From Bagarius yarrelli (lineage: Eukaryota; Chordata; Actinopteri; Siluriformes; Sisoridae), in the NCBI GenBank assembly GCA_005784505.1, contig VCAZ01000185.1, positions 221,001 through 285,000 of the forward strand: a DNA stretch of 64,000 nt, written 5' to 3'. Position numbers and translations under genes: made by a program. How positions within the stretch are numbered: the stretch's first letter is position 1; every line of letters begins with the position of its first letter. Below are positions 11,506-23,884 of this stretch, in pieces. Below the pieces are notes generated by a model. The model saw only the letters and a program-made list of their open reading frames with translations, searched no databases and was not told the DNA's origin.

Positions 11506-11552
11506 GCATTAACTTACAGTTGTGATGTGCAGCTTGGCGGCTGGAGAAAGTG

Positions 11553-12670
11553 GTAGGTCAGTGGTTAAGGTGTTGGATTGTATGGGATGGTAATAGGATA
11601 GGTATATGGGATGGGTTGAGATTAGAATGGTAGTAAAATAAGGATTGGGATTAGAATAGGATTAAAATGGGATTGGGACAATAAAAGGTGAAGATGTTTT
11701 AGGGAATAGGAAAAAATTATACTCGTAAGTTAGAATGGGGAAGGGGTTTAGGGATGGTGTGGGATTGAAATGGAATTAAATTGCAGTGGGATGAGAATAG
11801 TAATAAAATGGAAGATGGGGTGGGTGAATTGATAGTAATAGGTGGAGATGAAATGGGAAATGGGATTGGGATTAGAATAGTAATTAGTTGGGAATGGGAT
11901 TGGGATTAGAATGGTAATAATAGGGGGATGGGATGGTGATGATAATGGCGATGGGGTTGTGATGGTGTTAGGATTGGATGGTAATAATATTTGGCTGGGA
12001 TGAAATTAAAATGCTAATGACGGGGACAGGGTTTAGGGATAGTGTGAAATTGGAATGGGATTAGAATGGAATTAAAGTGCGGTGGGAGGAGAATAGTAAC
12101 AAAATGGAGGATGGGGTGGATAGAAGATGGGGTTAATAGTAATAGGTGGAAATGGAGTGGAAAATTGAATTGAGATTAGAATGGAAAGTAGTTGAAAATG
12201 GGATTGGGATTAGAATGGGATTGGGATTAGAATGGTAATAATATAGGTGATGATAATGGCGATAGGGAGTTGTTATAGTGTTAGGATTGGATGGTAATAA
12301 TATTGAGAAGGAATGGAATCAGAATGGTAACGATGAGGTTTAGGGAGTGTGTTGGATTGGGATAGGATTATAAAGGGTATCAATTAGGACTGGGATGGTA
12401 AAAGGCGAGAATGTTTTAGGAAATGAGATGGAATTATAATGGTAATGAGACTGGGATTGGATCGGGATATCAATAAAATAGAGATAGGGTGGAATTATCA
12501 TGGTAATGAGATGTGGTATGGGATGTGGATGGTATAGAATAGTAATAAGTAAGAAATGAGGGATGGGATTGAGATTAGAATGGTAATAAATTTTGGGACT
12601 GGATGGAGGATGGTGTCAATGTTAGTGATGTCGATATAATGCTAGTTAGACTGGATGGTGACAGGGATGG
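11553..12670. repeat. degenerate GGGATTGGGATTAGAATGG minisatellite, part 2
   Basis: Starts just after a truncated SINE head (GGTCAGTGGTTAAGGTGTTGG at 11558-11578). About 1.1 kb of loosely repeated GGATGGGATTAGAATGGTAAT units follow, with irregular unit length. No coding frame. Confidence 0.7.
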
Positions 12671-12835
12671 TTCTCTATTTCTCTTTCACACCATCTCTTC
12701 ATTTCTCTCTCTGTTGGGTTTCGTCTGAGTGCCAGGACATCGTCACACTCCTTCACACTTTTCAGGCAGATGGTCTTGGAGGAGGATAATAAATGCAGAC
12801 AGATGGACAAAAAGATTGTGAGATAGAGGGAAAGA

Positions 12836-12890
12836 AATAGAGAGAGAGAGAGCGTTAGAGAGAGATAGAGAGAGAGAGCGAGAGAGAGGT
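12836..12890. repeat. (GA)n-rich tract
   Basis: GA dinucleotides with occasional GC and TA interruptions. Confidence 0.85.
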
Positions 12891-13155
12891 TTCAGTATAA
12901 TGGTGAAACAAAGAGTTTTTGATACTGGCAGCCAGAGTGTGAAGCTTTAGAAGGTCTTTGAGGATTTCACCTTCTTCACTGTTTCTAGTTTTTTGTTACT
13001 CGAAATAATCTCATTTTGACTGCAATACTTTCAGGTCAGGATTTTTTCTTTTTCTTTCTTGTGGTGTCTTTTCTGCTCTCTGATCCTCTCTATGCCCTGC
13101 AGATAACTGGTTAAGGTCAGTAAGCTGCTCATGCCCTCCTCCAAACCATGGACAC

Positions 13156-13192
<37 letters not shown>
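13156..13192. repeat. (CA)n microsatellite
   Basis: Pure CA dinucleotides. The following 13193-14198 is mostly non-repetitive and I see no gene in it. Confidence 0.9.
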
Positions 13193-13195
<3 letters not shown>

Positions 13196-14196
13196 CAAAA
13201 TGTATCTTCAAGCGATCAGTGTGACTGAGGAGAGTATCCTCATTAGCACTGAGGCTACACACACACTTGACTCTGAGAAGAACTGCATTTAAACATCTGG
13301 ATCTGAAAGCTTCTCACCAAGGTTTAAACCAATGTTGATTCTTTTTCTGTAGAATAAAAATCATCTCGCTATAATAACTAGTTGATGTAGTTGTTTGACT
13401 TTTGAAACTTCCGGCTGGATCACAGCGAATCGTCTGATCTCCACTCTTTGAACGACGTCTGCTGGAAGAAAGGAAGAGTTGAGATGAAACGAGTTGCTGT
13501 GAGCTGAATTGGTAACGATTTTAGAAAGTAACAGCATCTCAATTGACTTTCATCCTATCCTCAGAGGCCACGCCCATCCGACAGCTGACTGAAGGTCTGA
13601 TGCATACGGCACACGCAACCAGATACTCTTCACCACGTTCATAGATGTTAGTGATCCTTCGGATCATAATGTTTTTTTTTTTACCATATGGAACCAGGAA
13701 GAAGGAAGTTGTTGCGAGACTCTGGCCGCTTGTGAGGATCGGCTAAACGCTGACTTTAGAAATGTTCTGAAGATCCCGTCATAAAATCACACAATACAAT
13801 TTTTGGAATTAATGATCCAGTGTTACACGCCGCTCTTTTGGTACAGACTTTACATTTTTAAGCCCTTAAACATGATGCTAAAATAACTGCTGTTATCCTG
13901 CTTGGGGTCTTGAGACAGAATCGTAGAATCAGTGCTTTTTTTATTGTTTAAAGTTATAAATTCAGTGGATCCAAAAAAAAGTGTTTATATGAAGAAGTCA
14001 AACAAACTTACAACTCGCTAACATTTGAGCGCTAATCTTCCCAGACCTTCAGCTGCCAGTCTATGTGACACTTAAAAGAGAGAGAGACCCAAGATGGCCG
14101 ATTTTCTCATCAGTGAGAGAACTGAGACCTAAAAAATCCTGAAATATTCAGCTGTAGTAAAAAAAACAAGGTCATGTCACTACATTGAAATTCAGC

Positions 14197-14198
<2 letters not shown>

Positions 14199-14227
<29 letters not shown>
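14199..14227. repeat. (GT)n microsatellite
   Basis: Pure GT dinucleotides. Confidence 0.9.
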
Positions 14228-14229
<2 letters not shown>

Positions 14230-14479
14230 AATCTACTTCCCTGAAAAGGGCTTTGTTGCCCTCGGAGCTCTAACCGCTTCTGTTTGGAATTGAAGTTCAG
14301 GATGAAAACGCTATTAGAGCTGGAATCTCTGGAGGAGAAACGTGTGTGACGCTGGAGTCAGTGTGTGTTCCTGCATCAAACACTTCCAACTTCAACAGAA
14401 TATATTCAAGTTAGATGTTGATTTATTTCAATTTTTATAATGCAGTGTTTCTGTACTTTATGCAGTAAAATAATGTTCT

Positions 14480-15535
14480 TTAGAGTTTAGAGTTTCTTTA
14501 GGGTTAGTTTTTAGAGTTTCTTTAGGGTTAGTTTTGGGGTTAGTGTAGAGCTTTTGGGTTATGTTAGGGTTAGTGTAGAGTTCTTTAGGGTTAGTTTAGA
14601 GTTCTTTAGGGTTAGTTTAGAGTTCTTGGTTAGGTTAGGGTTAGTTTGGGGTTAGTGTAGAGTTCTTTGGGGTTAGTGTAGAGTTCTTTGGGGTTAGTGT
14701 AGAGTTCTTTAGGGTTAGTTTAGAGTTCTTTAGGGTTAGTTTAGAGTTCTTTGGGGTTAGTGTAGAGTTCTTTAGGGTTAGTTTAGAGTTCTTTAGGTTC
14801 TTTGGGGTTGTTAGTTCTGGGTTTAGTAGAGTTCTTTAGGGTTAGTTTGGGGTTAGTTTAGGTTAGAGTTCTTTAGGGTTAGTTTAGAGTTCTTTAGGGT
14901 TAGTTTAGAGTTCTTTAGGGTTAGTTTAGAGTTCTTTGGGGTTAGTTTAGAGTTCTTTAGGGTTAGTTTAGAGTTCTTTAGGGTTTTTAGGTTAGTTTAG
15001 AGTTTCTTTAGGGTTAGTTTGGGGTTAGGTAGAGTTCTTTAGGGTTAGTTTTAAGTTCTTTTTAGGGTTAGTTTAGAGTTCTTTAGGGTTAGTTTGGGGG
15101 TTAGTGTAGAGTTCTTTGGGGTTAGTGTAGAGTTCTTTGGGGTTAGTGTAGAGTTCTTTAGGGTTAGTGTAGAGTTCTTTAGGGTTAGTTTGGGTAGTGT
15201 AGAGCTCTTTGGGGTTAGTGTAGAGTTCTTAGGGTTAGTTTTAGAGTTCTTTAGGGTTAGTTTAGAGTTCTTTAGGTTAGTTTGGGGTTAGTGTAGAGTT
15301 CTTTTGGGGTTAGTTTAAAAGTTCTTTAGGGTTAGTTTAGAGTTCTTTAGGGTTAGTTTGGGGTTAGTGTAGAGCTCTTAGGGTTAGTTAGAGTTCTTTA
15401 GGGTTAGTTTTTAGAGTTCTTTAGGGGTTAGTTTGGGGTTAGTGTAGAGTTCTTGGGGTTAGTGTAGAGTTCTTTAGGGTTAGTTAGTGTAGAGTTCTTT
15501 AGGGTTAGTTTAGAGTTCTTTAGGGTTAGTTTCCT
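14480..15535. repeat. 21-bp minisatellite with telomere-like TTAGGGTTAG core
   Basis: About 50 units of 21 bp built from AGAGTTCTTTAGGG plus TTAGTTT. Variants read GGGGTTAGTG. Many copies carry TTAGGGTTAG, i.e. more than one and a half vertebrate telomeric hexamers per unit. Single-base length differences in mononucleotide runs occur throughout. A plus-strand frame at 15094-15291 encodes a 7-residue repeat only because 21 is divisible by three. Confidence 0.9.
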
Positions 15536-15566
15536 GGTGTTAATTCAGAGATGTATTGTACTACAC

Positions 15567-15567
<1 letters not shown>

Positions 15568-15603
<36 letters not shown>

Positions 15604-15705
15604 GTTCTATGCAGAGAAAGTTTTGTTCTCTGCGGCGAAAACCCTTTCTGTAATGTACAAAAATGTTTAAAAATGGGTTTTTTTTTTTTTTTTTTGCACC
15701 TCTCT

Positions 15706-15741
<36 letters not shown>
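15568..15741. repeat. (GT)n pair with poly(T)
   Basis: GT runs at about 15568-15600 and 15704-15741, with a T run at about 15677-15695 between them. Confidence 0.9.
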
Positions 15742-15744
<3 letters not shown>

Positions 15745-15972
15745 TTATATTTTCTCAATTCTTGCTGAAACACTCTTTAGGGAGTGCTGAATAAATCATT
15801 ATTTTATTTTATTTTATTTTATTGAAGGTGTTTATGCTTCTTCAGCGCTGCGCTGTTAGTGAGTGTACGGCGTGTGCTGTGGTTTATTAATTCTGCTGCA
15901 GTTTAGTGAGATACAAACTCAGAACCTGCTGAAATGAGACACTGACCTTTATCACCCCCCCATCCCCCCAAC

Positions 15973-15979
15973 ACACACA

Positions 15980-16026
<47 letters not shown>
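15973..16026. repeat. (CA)n microsatellite
   Basis: CA dinucleotides with one interruption near 15986. Confidence 0.9.
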
Positions 16027-16029
<3 letters not shown>

Positions 16030-16149
16030 CGCCTTTCTCTCAGCATCACTCCCTCTTTTATCTCCGGTTGCTCTTATTCTCTGCTGTCTTACTGCTTTAG
16101 GATACATTTTACACACACACACTCACACACTCACACACTCACACTCACA

Positions 16150-16425
16150 AAGAAAAGAGCGAGAGTGAGAAAGAGAGAGAAAAGAAAGAGAGAAAGAAAG
16201 AGAGAAAGAGAAAGAGAGGGGATAAGCAAAGTAAATGTAATATATAAGAGTATAAAAGAACAGACAGACAGAAAATAAGAGAGAAATAAAACAAGTAAAG
16301 AGAAGACAGGGATAGATGAGAAAGTGGAGAGATAGAAAAGAGAAAGAATTTAATGAAAGAGGCAAAAAGAAGGAGAATTGAGAGAGAGAGGAGAGAGAGC
16401 GAGAGAGAGAGAGAGAGCGAAACCG
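16150..16425. repeat. GA-rich purine tract
   Basis: GAGA/GAAA-rich sequence, densest at 16160-16220 and 16378-16420. Confidence 0.8.
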
Positions 16426-16444
16426 AACAACGAATAATGACGGC

Positions 16445-16680
16445 TGGCTAAACCTAAAACCCTAAAACACAGTGACCACCAGAACTCCAGTACAAAACCC
16501 TAAAACACAGTCACCACCAAATCTCTTGTGAAAAACCCTAAAACACAGTGCCCCCTAAAACTCCAACACAAAACACTAAAACATAGGGACCCCTAAAACC
16601 TGAGTAAAAAACCCTTAAACACAGTGACCACCAGACCTCCAGGACAAAACCCTAAAACACAATGACCCCAGAACTCCACG
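16445..16680. repeat. minisatellite with ACCCTAAAACACAGTGACC units
   Basis: About six imperfect units of roughly 40 bp, each with AACCCTAAAACACAGTG followed by CACCAGAACTCCAG. Confidence 0.75.
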
Positions 16681-16944
16681 CCCACCAAGCTGTAATGTGC
16701 CGACTCATTCTATTCTTCTCCTGTTCTGAAGCACTGCAAGAAAAAGTGGTCATGTGCTTAGTAAAGGCATCCGGGTCACGGCACCAGAAGGGAAACGGTA
16801 AAAAACCCTTATGGAAAATTTAAACACTTGGACGCATGAAATAAAAAACATTCTGGCAGCTTTCACACATCCTGTGTTATAATATTTACTAACTATCTGG
16901 TTAGAATTACATTTAAAAAAAAGCTGATTGTTTATTTACCTGAT

Positions 16945-17105
16945 TGTCTGTGATAGCTTGGCTGGTTATAGTGTTGCCATGCTGAGCATGAGCTGAGCAA
17001 AAGTTAATGGATTCAGACCCCCATACCACCAATCTGCCTCTGCTGATTTAACCCTCAACTGCTCAGTTGAAAGAACAAGGTAAATGGATAAGGGCATCCC
17101 TGGCA
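16945..17105 (+). repeat. diverged SINE fragment
   Basis: AACCCTCAACTGCTCAGTTG followed by GGTAAATGGATAAGGGCATC resembles the 3' half of the main SINE family. The 5' half is poorly preserved. 17105-17640 holds no gene that I can recognise. Confidence 0.45.
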
Positions 17106-17649
17106 TGAGTGTGAGAACCCATCAGGCTGTGATGTGCCTGAGAAATTCATCACTTCTGCTCTCATGCTGTTTCTGGAATGATCCATCACTGCATCTGTGT
17201 CTTACGTTTGGTTTGCAGCATTCTGTTGTTAGCAGAACCCTCCTGAGATATCTCACTGATGTCTCACTTTTCCAAGCAGGCCTCAGGAATAGTGTTATTT
17301 ACTTGAATGAAATAGTGAAAGAAGATTTTTGCCATGAATCGGCCACCAAGCCACCGAAGGCACGACTGAGGTTCAGAATGGGATACAGTCAGCTTGATTC
17401 ACAATTAGACACATTAGCATTATAGCAAAAAAACAGAAAGTGGGTTTGTTGCTGTAGTGGTGATGTTTTGAGCGGCGCTTTACAATGATTGGTCAACTTT
17501 GAATTGAATGAATTTGCTTAATACTAGCGATTTTAACATCGTGAAATCTTGGAGTGATTGATTATTTGAACGCTCAGCTGATAATAAAAAATGATGATGA
17601 TATAAAATGATGATATTTATAGAATTGATTCAAATTAAATCAAATTAAA

Positions 17650-19000
17650 TCAAGTCAAGGTTTATTTCTAAATAAAACAACATGTTGTTCACACTTCTCT
17701 GAGCAAACACTAAAGTGGTAGGCTGTTTTATAGTTTCGGCGGGGTGACTGCGAAAGCGTGATCCCCTGTAGATTTCATTTTCCTTCAAAGAACAACAAGA
17801 AGTTTCTGTGACTGAGATCGTAGTGATCTCGTTGACTGGTGTTCCTGGATTAGATCTGCAATGTACGCCGGGGCTACGCCATGTAGAGATTTAAACACAA
17901 ATAGTACGATTTATCTTAAAAGAGACAGGCAACCCATGCAATGACTTTAGCACCGGGGTAATATATTCTACTTTCCGAGTGCCTGTGAGCAGTCCTGCAG
18001 CTGCATTTTAAACCATCTGCAATCTATCCAGGATTTACTTTAAGCACCATAATATAGCGAGTTACAATAGTCTAATCTCGAGATGATCAACGCATGAATA
18101 ACCTTTTTTTTAATCTTTAACAGACCAGAAAGGTTTAATCTTAGAGATCATCTCAGTCCTACAAGAAGCTTATTTTGACTTATTGTCATTTATCTGTCTC
18201 TGTCACAGATCACACCCAGGTTTTTTGCCAGATGTTTTCTAAAGCAGGCGCAGAGGACCCAGCTTAAGTTTTTTAAAAGCAGGCGCAGAGGCCAGATAAT
18301 TTTAACAGATTCGGACAGCCCAAAAAAGAATCAGATCCGTTTTAGATTTATTTAAGTTTAAAAAAAATGTATAGACATCCATGCCTTATGATTATTTAGG
18401 CAGGCCAGTAATTTCTTTTTGACTCGAATGGCACATACTATTGTTTGTCATCTGCATAGCAGCGCAATGACACACTGTATTCATGTAAAATTTGACCTAG
18501 CTGAAACATATGAAGAGAGAAGTAAAGCGGGGCTAAAACCGAACCTTGTGGAATACCACATAATAAAGGTGCTGAAGTTGATGTACACTCAATCATCCAA
18601 ACAGGAAAAAAACCCTGGTTAGGGTTAGGGTTAATTCATTTTAGGGCATTTTCAGAGATCCTGGCATGTGCTTCAAGACGGGAAATAGGAATATGGTGGT
18701 CAATTGTGTCGAATGCTGCTGTGAGATCTAAAAGCAGGCGCATAGTCGCATTCCCAGAATCAGTTGCCAAAAAATTGTCACCTTTAGTAATATTGTTTCT
18801 GTGCTATGGTGCTGTTTAGAACCTGATACTTCACAGATATGATTTCCATCAATAAATCACTCCAGTTGAGTAAACACAAATTTTTCCATGATCTTGGTCA
18901 GAAATGGAAGTTTTGAGATTGGTTTGTAATTACATAGTGCGCTTTTATCCAGACTTTCTTGTTCATCAATGGTTGGACTACAGCATGTTTACAGTAGCCA
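17650..19000 (-). mobile_element. decayed LINE (CR1/L2/Rex-like) reverse transcriptase, 3' part
   Basis: Minus-strand reading recovers reverse-transcriptase landmarks in order: LLLDLTAAFDTIDHHI (around 18690-18735), PQGSVLAPL (about 18530-18552), the catalytic CYADD box (18447-18461), then SRLDYCNS (about 18060-18085) and FKSLHGVAPAYIADLIQ nearer 17860. Frameshifts and stops separate the blocks, so it is a dead copy. These motifs are typical of the jockey/CR1/L2 group of non-LTR elements; the exact clade is unresolved. Less certain remnants may extend to about 19470. 19470-20020 shows nothing recognisable. Confidence 0.8.
18617..18634. repeat. short telomeric-hexamer block inside the LINE
   Basis: GGTTAGGGTTAGGGTTAA interrupts the LINE remnant between its PQGSV box and the upstream AAFDTIDHH box. 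Confidence 0.7.
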
Positions 19001-20024
19001 GGAAAGATTCCTGAAAGTAAGCTTTTATTTATCATTGAGACTATATATACCAACCAATTTAAGAGTATAGTAGAAGTGTGGGGACAGTGTCTTACAGAAG
19101 AAATGTTGGCTTTAACTTAGAGACAATGTCCCTGAGAGTAGATAGGGAGATAAGCTTAAAGTTGGATAGCGGAGCGAAGGTTCCTGGTGCATTTGAAGGA
19201 ACATATGCACACTGCTGTATATTCCTCGGAATCTCTGCTACTCAGAGACATAAAAATTGTAAAAAGCTTTCACACATCGTTCTACAGATACATCGCTACA
19301 GATACGGCACCTCAGTCTGTTGTTGAAAAAAGATCTCCTGGATTTTGGCAATTTTTCGTACAGCCTGTTGGAATTTAGATAATGAATATTTCAACATGTC
19401 ATGAGAAATTTGTGACTTTTCTTTCTTCCATTTCCGCTCACGTCTTCTACATTCCTTTCTCATTGATTGGATATGTTCATTTTTAAAATATTTGGGTCAT
19501 TTTTTCATTATCGGATGTCGATTTTGTAATATTGGTTCCACCGATATATATATAGTATTTTATCTTGTGAGCATTTTTGAGATAAGGTAGATTACTTCAT
19601 TAATAAACTTTAATTCACATATGATTTATATTGCTGTGGTGAGACGATTAGTTTAGTTGTGTTGTTTGCTGTGACTGTATTGATGGTGTTAATAAGTAAA
19701 ACTATTTCTTCACTTCTGTTCTGTTCTGTTGTTAAAAACAGAAAATAAAACAATCAATAAATAGCGGTTCCACATGTCAGTTATTACATACAAACACATC
19801 AGCATCCGTATGGGTTCTAAACTAATCAATAATCGCTTGAGCTTCAGTAAATCGGGTGCTTTGGGTTGAGGGATGTTGGACTTTATATGATTTCTGCTGT
19901 CTGTTTTCTCTTTTTCTGCACAGCCAGAATCAAAGCCTGTGAGGAAGTGTGATGTATGTGCTGCCTTATAGATAGAGCTCAGAGTTCCTCTGTAATGGTA
20001 TCCATGGCAACTGCATCCTGAGTC

Positions 20025-20280
20025 CCTCTCTATACTATCTATATCTATCTCTCTCTAGTTCTCTCTCTTATAATGATCTCTCTATTCAGTATCTCTCTCT
20101 CTCTCTCTCTCTATCTCTATATTCTACGTCTCTCTCTATCTACTATCTCTATCTATAGTCTCGTCTATCTCTCTCTCGTTATCTCTCTCTCTATCGTTCT
20201 CTAGTCTATCTCTCTCTATCTCTCGTGTTTTCTATCTCTCTCTCTCTCTATCTTCTCTCGTTTCTCCTCTATATCTATCT

Positions 20281-20349
<69 letters not shown>

Positions 20350-20417
20350 TTCTCTCTCTTATTCTCTCTCTCTCTCTCTCTCATATTCTCTCTCTCATTC
20401 TTTTTCTCTGTCTCTCT

Positions 20418-20486
<69 letters not shown>

Positions 20487-20755
20487 CTCTTTCTGTCTCT
20501 CTCTCTTTCTCTCTCTCATTCTCTTTCTGTCTCTCTTTTAGTCTCTCTCTTGTTCTCCCTCAGTCTTGCTCTCGTTCTCTCTCTCTTTCTCTCTCTTGTT
20601 CTCTCTCTCTCTTTCTTTATCTCTCTCGTTCTCTCTCTCGTTCTCTCTCTCGTTCTCTCTTTTTCTCTTTCTCAGTCTCTCTCTCTTTCATGCTCTCTTT
20701 ATATCTCTCGTTCTCTTTCTCTCTCACCTTTTCTCTCTCTCTCTCACACCATCAC
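20025..20755. repeat. long (CT)n polypyrimidine tract
   Basis: About 730 bp of nearly pure pyrimidine: CT dinucleotides with TTCT, GTCT and ATCT interruptions. Serine/leucine frames of up to 255 codons run across it and are low-complexity artefacts, not a gene. Sequence at 20760-21430 has several phrases such as GCCAGGACTCAAACC and GGAGTCAAACCCAGG that look like reversed SINE B-boxes but cannot be delimited. Confidence 0.95.
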
Positions 20756-21439
20756 TATGACACCTGTCTCTTAGGAACTCGATTCTGTTGCACTGCACTA
20801 AACACTCTACATCCCAGGCAGCTTCTATTTATAGTACAATGGATTTCGTGTGACTTTGGTGAAAGAGAACACCAAGCAGGTCACGTGTGTTTCACTCAAT
20901 ACCGAAAAATACCCCGGTGTCATGGATTTAAAGCTTCAATATCTGGTCTTATGTCATCACAAGCACCACTTAATGCCAGGACTCAAACCTGAGAGAAGTG
21001 CAATCAATCGCTTTAAACCAGGAAGTGAGAGAAAACGTGAGGATCAAGAAAAAGGCCCTGAGCCAGGAGTCAAACCCAGGATGCCAGAAGCACAATATGT
21101 CGAGGTGCAACACACAAGGCTACCATGGCAACCCTTTAAACCGTTTTCCAGTGCCAGTGCCGGTGTTCCACGGCACCAGAGAAACAGAACGGAATTATGC
21201 AGGTGGGTAGAGAAGCTAAAAGTAAAAAAGTGAAACTACTTGAATAAAATAATTACTGAATTAAAAGTATTTAATGTTTAATGTTCTGTGATTAGGAGAG
21301 TAATATTTTAAGATAAAATCCAGAATTCAGAAAAAATACTAACAATCACTACAAAAAATCTACATAAAAAGAGTTAAAAAGTGTGTGTGAGATTTTATAG
21401 TAACTTAGAGTAAGATTAAAGTGTCCATAGTTACAGAAT

Positions 21440-22250
21440 CACCATCAAATAGAGACAGTGGTGAGACAGCTATGATGTATGGTTTAGAGACAGTGGTGAG
21501 ACAGCTATGATGTATGGTTTAGAGACAGTGGTGAGACAGCTATGATGTATGGTTTAGAGACAGTGGTGGACCAGCTATGATGTTATGGTTTAGAGACAGT
21601 GGTGAGACAGCAATGATGTTATGGTTTAGAGACAGTGGTGAGACAGCTATGATGTGTGGGTTTAAGACAGTGGTGAGACAAGCTATGATGTATGGTTTGA
21701 GAGACAGTGGTGAGACCAGCTATGATGTATGGTTAAGACAGTGGGAGACAGCTATGATGTATGGTTTAGAGACAGTGGTGAGACAGCTATGATGTATGGT
21801 TTAGAGACAGTGGTGAGACAGCTATGATGTATGGTTTTGAGACAAGTGGTGAGACCAGCTATGATGTATGGTATGGTTTAGAGACAGTTAGAGACAGTGG
21901 TGAGACCAGCTATGATGTAATGGTTTAGAGACAGTGGTGAGAAGATATGATGTATGGTTTAGAGACAGTGGTGAGACAGCTATGATGTATGGTTTAGAGA
22001 CAGTGGTGAGACAGCTATGATGTATGGTTTAGAGACAGTGGTGAGACCAGCTATGATGTATGGTTAGAGACAGTGGTGAGACCAGCTATGATGTATGTTT
22101 AGAGACAGTGGTGAGACAGCTATGATGTATGGTTTAGAGGACAGTGGTGAGACAGCCTATGATGGTACAGTGGTGAGAGACAGCTATGATGTTTAAGACA
22201 GTGGTTAGAGACAGTAGGTTTAGAGACGAGACCAGCTATGATGTATGGTT
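21440..22250 (+). repeat. 35-bp minisatellite derived from a LINE reading frame
   Basis: About 23 units of roughly 35 bp, containing GGTTTAGAGACAGTGGTGAG and ACAGCTATGATGTAT, with many one-base indels. In the right frame a unit reads AMMYGLETVVRQ. The last unit passes without a break into the LINE reverse-transcriptase 3' segment that starts near 22240, whose expected sequence just upstream is of exactly that type (MYGLETVALRKRQ). The array is therefore an expansion of a piece of that LINE. Confidence 0.85.
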
Positions 22251-22690
22251 TACAAAACCAGTGGCACTGAGGAAGAGACAGGTGGCAGAGCTGGAAGTAG
22301 CAGAGCTGAAGATGTTGAGGTTCTTCGGGAGGGACGAGGTTGGACAGGGATTAGGAACGAGTTCATCAGGGGGACGGCTCATGTTAGATATTTTGGAGAG
22401 AAAGTCAGGGAGTCCAGATTGAGGTGGTTTGGACATGTCCAGAGGAGGGACAGTGAATATATTGGTAGGAGTATATGGTATATGTTATAAATGAAGCTAC
22501 CAGGCAGAAGGTAAAGAGGAAGACCAGAGAGGAGGTATATGGATGTGATAAACGAGGACATGAAGTTAGTGTGTGTGAGTGAAGAGGATGTAGAGAATAG
22601 GGGTAGGGGAGACAGATGATTCGCTGTGAAGACCCCTAAAAGGGAACAACCAAAAGGAGAAGAAGAAGTTAAAACTGACTGTAAGATGTT
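22240..22690 (+). mobile_element. non-LTR retrotransposon 3' end
   Basis: The plus strand encodes VALRKRQVAELEVAELKMLR, then (after a frameshift) GIRNEFIRGTAHVRYFGEK and LRWFGHVQRRDSEYIGR. This is the C-terminal segment of a reverse-transcriptase polyprotein common in fish genomes. The 3' end CGCTGTGAAGACCCCTAAAA, GGGAACAACC and a GAAGAAGAAG tail also fit. Frame breaks show that it is inactive. Clade unresolved. Confidence 0.8.
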
Positions 22691-22854
22691 TTTTTCAGGT
22701 TGGAGCTGGAGTTCCTCTACACTGATCACATGATCACATTAAAGTGGTCACATTATGGAACTGTTGGTTTCTCTGCTTGGAGTGTATAAACTGATTAAAT
22801 GTTGAGGTCATGTGTGTTTCTGTCTCTACTGATATTCTCACGCTTCTAATCTCT

Positions 22855-22990
22855 TATTATACAACTGAGCAATTGGGGGTTAAGGGCCTTCGTCAGGGGC
22901 CCTACAGTGGTGGCTTGGCGGTGCTGGAAATCAAACCCAGGTCTTGCTGGTATCAGTCCACTTCCAATTAGCGTACCAGAGCGAGTAGCT
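22855..22990 (-). repeat. tRNA-derived SINE fragment
   Basis: ACAACTGAGCAATTGGGGGT, TAAGGGCCTTCGTCAGGGGC and GTGGCTTGGCGGTGCTGG identify a reverse copy of the main SINE family. Confidence 0.8.
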
Positions 22991-23027
22991 GCTCTCGTAT
23001 GACTGCTACTTAGTGCCACGTCAAAAA

Positions 23028-23300
23028 AATAATCACAATTGTCATATTTTTCTCAAAATATTATGACTTTTATCTCATAATTTCAATTTTTATCTCGTAA
23101 TTTTGACTTTAGTCTTGTAATTTCTACTTTAGTCTCGTAATTTCGATTTTAATCTCGTAATTTCGACTTTAGTCTTGTAATTTCAACTCTTATCTCGACT
23201 TTTATCTGTAACTTTGATTTTTATTTGGTAATTTTGACTTTAGTCTGGTTATTTCGACTTTAGTCTCGTAATTTGGACTTTAATCTTATTATTATTATTA
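23028..23300. repeat. minisatellite with TCTCGTAATTTCGACTTTA units
   Basis: About 12 imperfect units of about 20-22 bp, alternating TCTCGTAATTT and CGACTTTAGTC phrases, ending in a short ATT repeat. A shorter related array occurs at 50585-50690. Confidence 0.8.
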
Positions 23301-23884
23301 TTATCTTTTAAGCGTAGCACTAAAATTAGCTTAGCTTGCAAATAAAATACCAAAATGTTGGTATCGTGAAACTAATTGCGATTTTTTTTTTGTAGGCTTT
23401 TATTGTTTGTCTTTTTTTAATGAATGTAACTTCAGATCAACAATCTGGTTATAGAAACGTTCCATCACATGCTTTTTTGTTTATTATTACAAAAAACTGA
23501 CAAGCTCTTACAATCCTCACTAAATCTATTTACAGGACATAAAGTTCAGCATCAGTGCAATACATAGGAATGTTGCATAATCACCAAATATTCCACTCTT
23601 TTATCCGGAAAGAAAACAAACTAACAAACAAACAAACGACAGATCGAGACGAGTGTAAAACCGACGGACACACACACACACACCACACACACACACACTC
23701 ACGCCGCGACACTCGCGTCCTGTAATGCGGGAATCTTCACGCTAATAATGATCGCGGCCGTCGCAAATCGAGGTATTAAACAAACAAACAAACAAACAAA
23801 TGAACAAACAAACAAGTAGCGCATAGTTACCAGAGTGCGGGTAACGGGTTCTAGAGTTTATCTTCTATAACTTTGGCAGTTATT

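Noticed and set aside
15094..15291. GVSVEFF peptide repeat
   Set aside because: Artefact of the 21-bp telomere-like array.
20225..20992. 255-codon plus-strand open frame rich in Ser-Leu
   Set aside because: It is the translation of a CT microsatellite field; no domain, no splice or codon-usage evidence.
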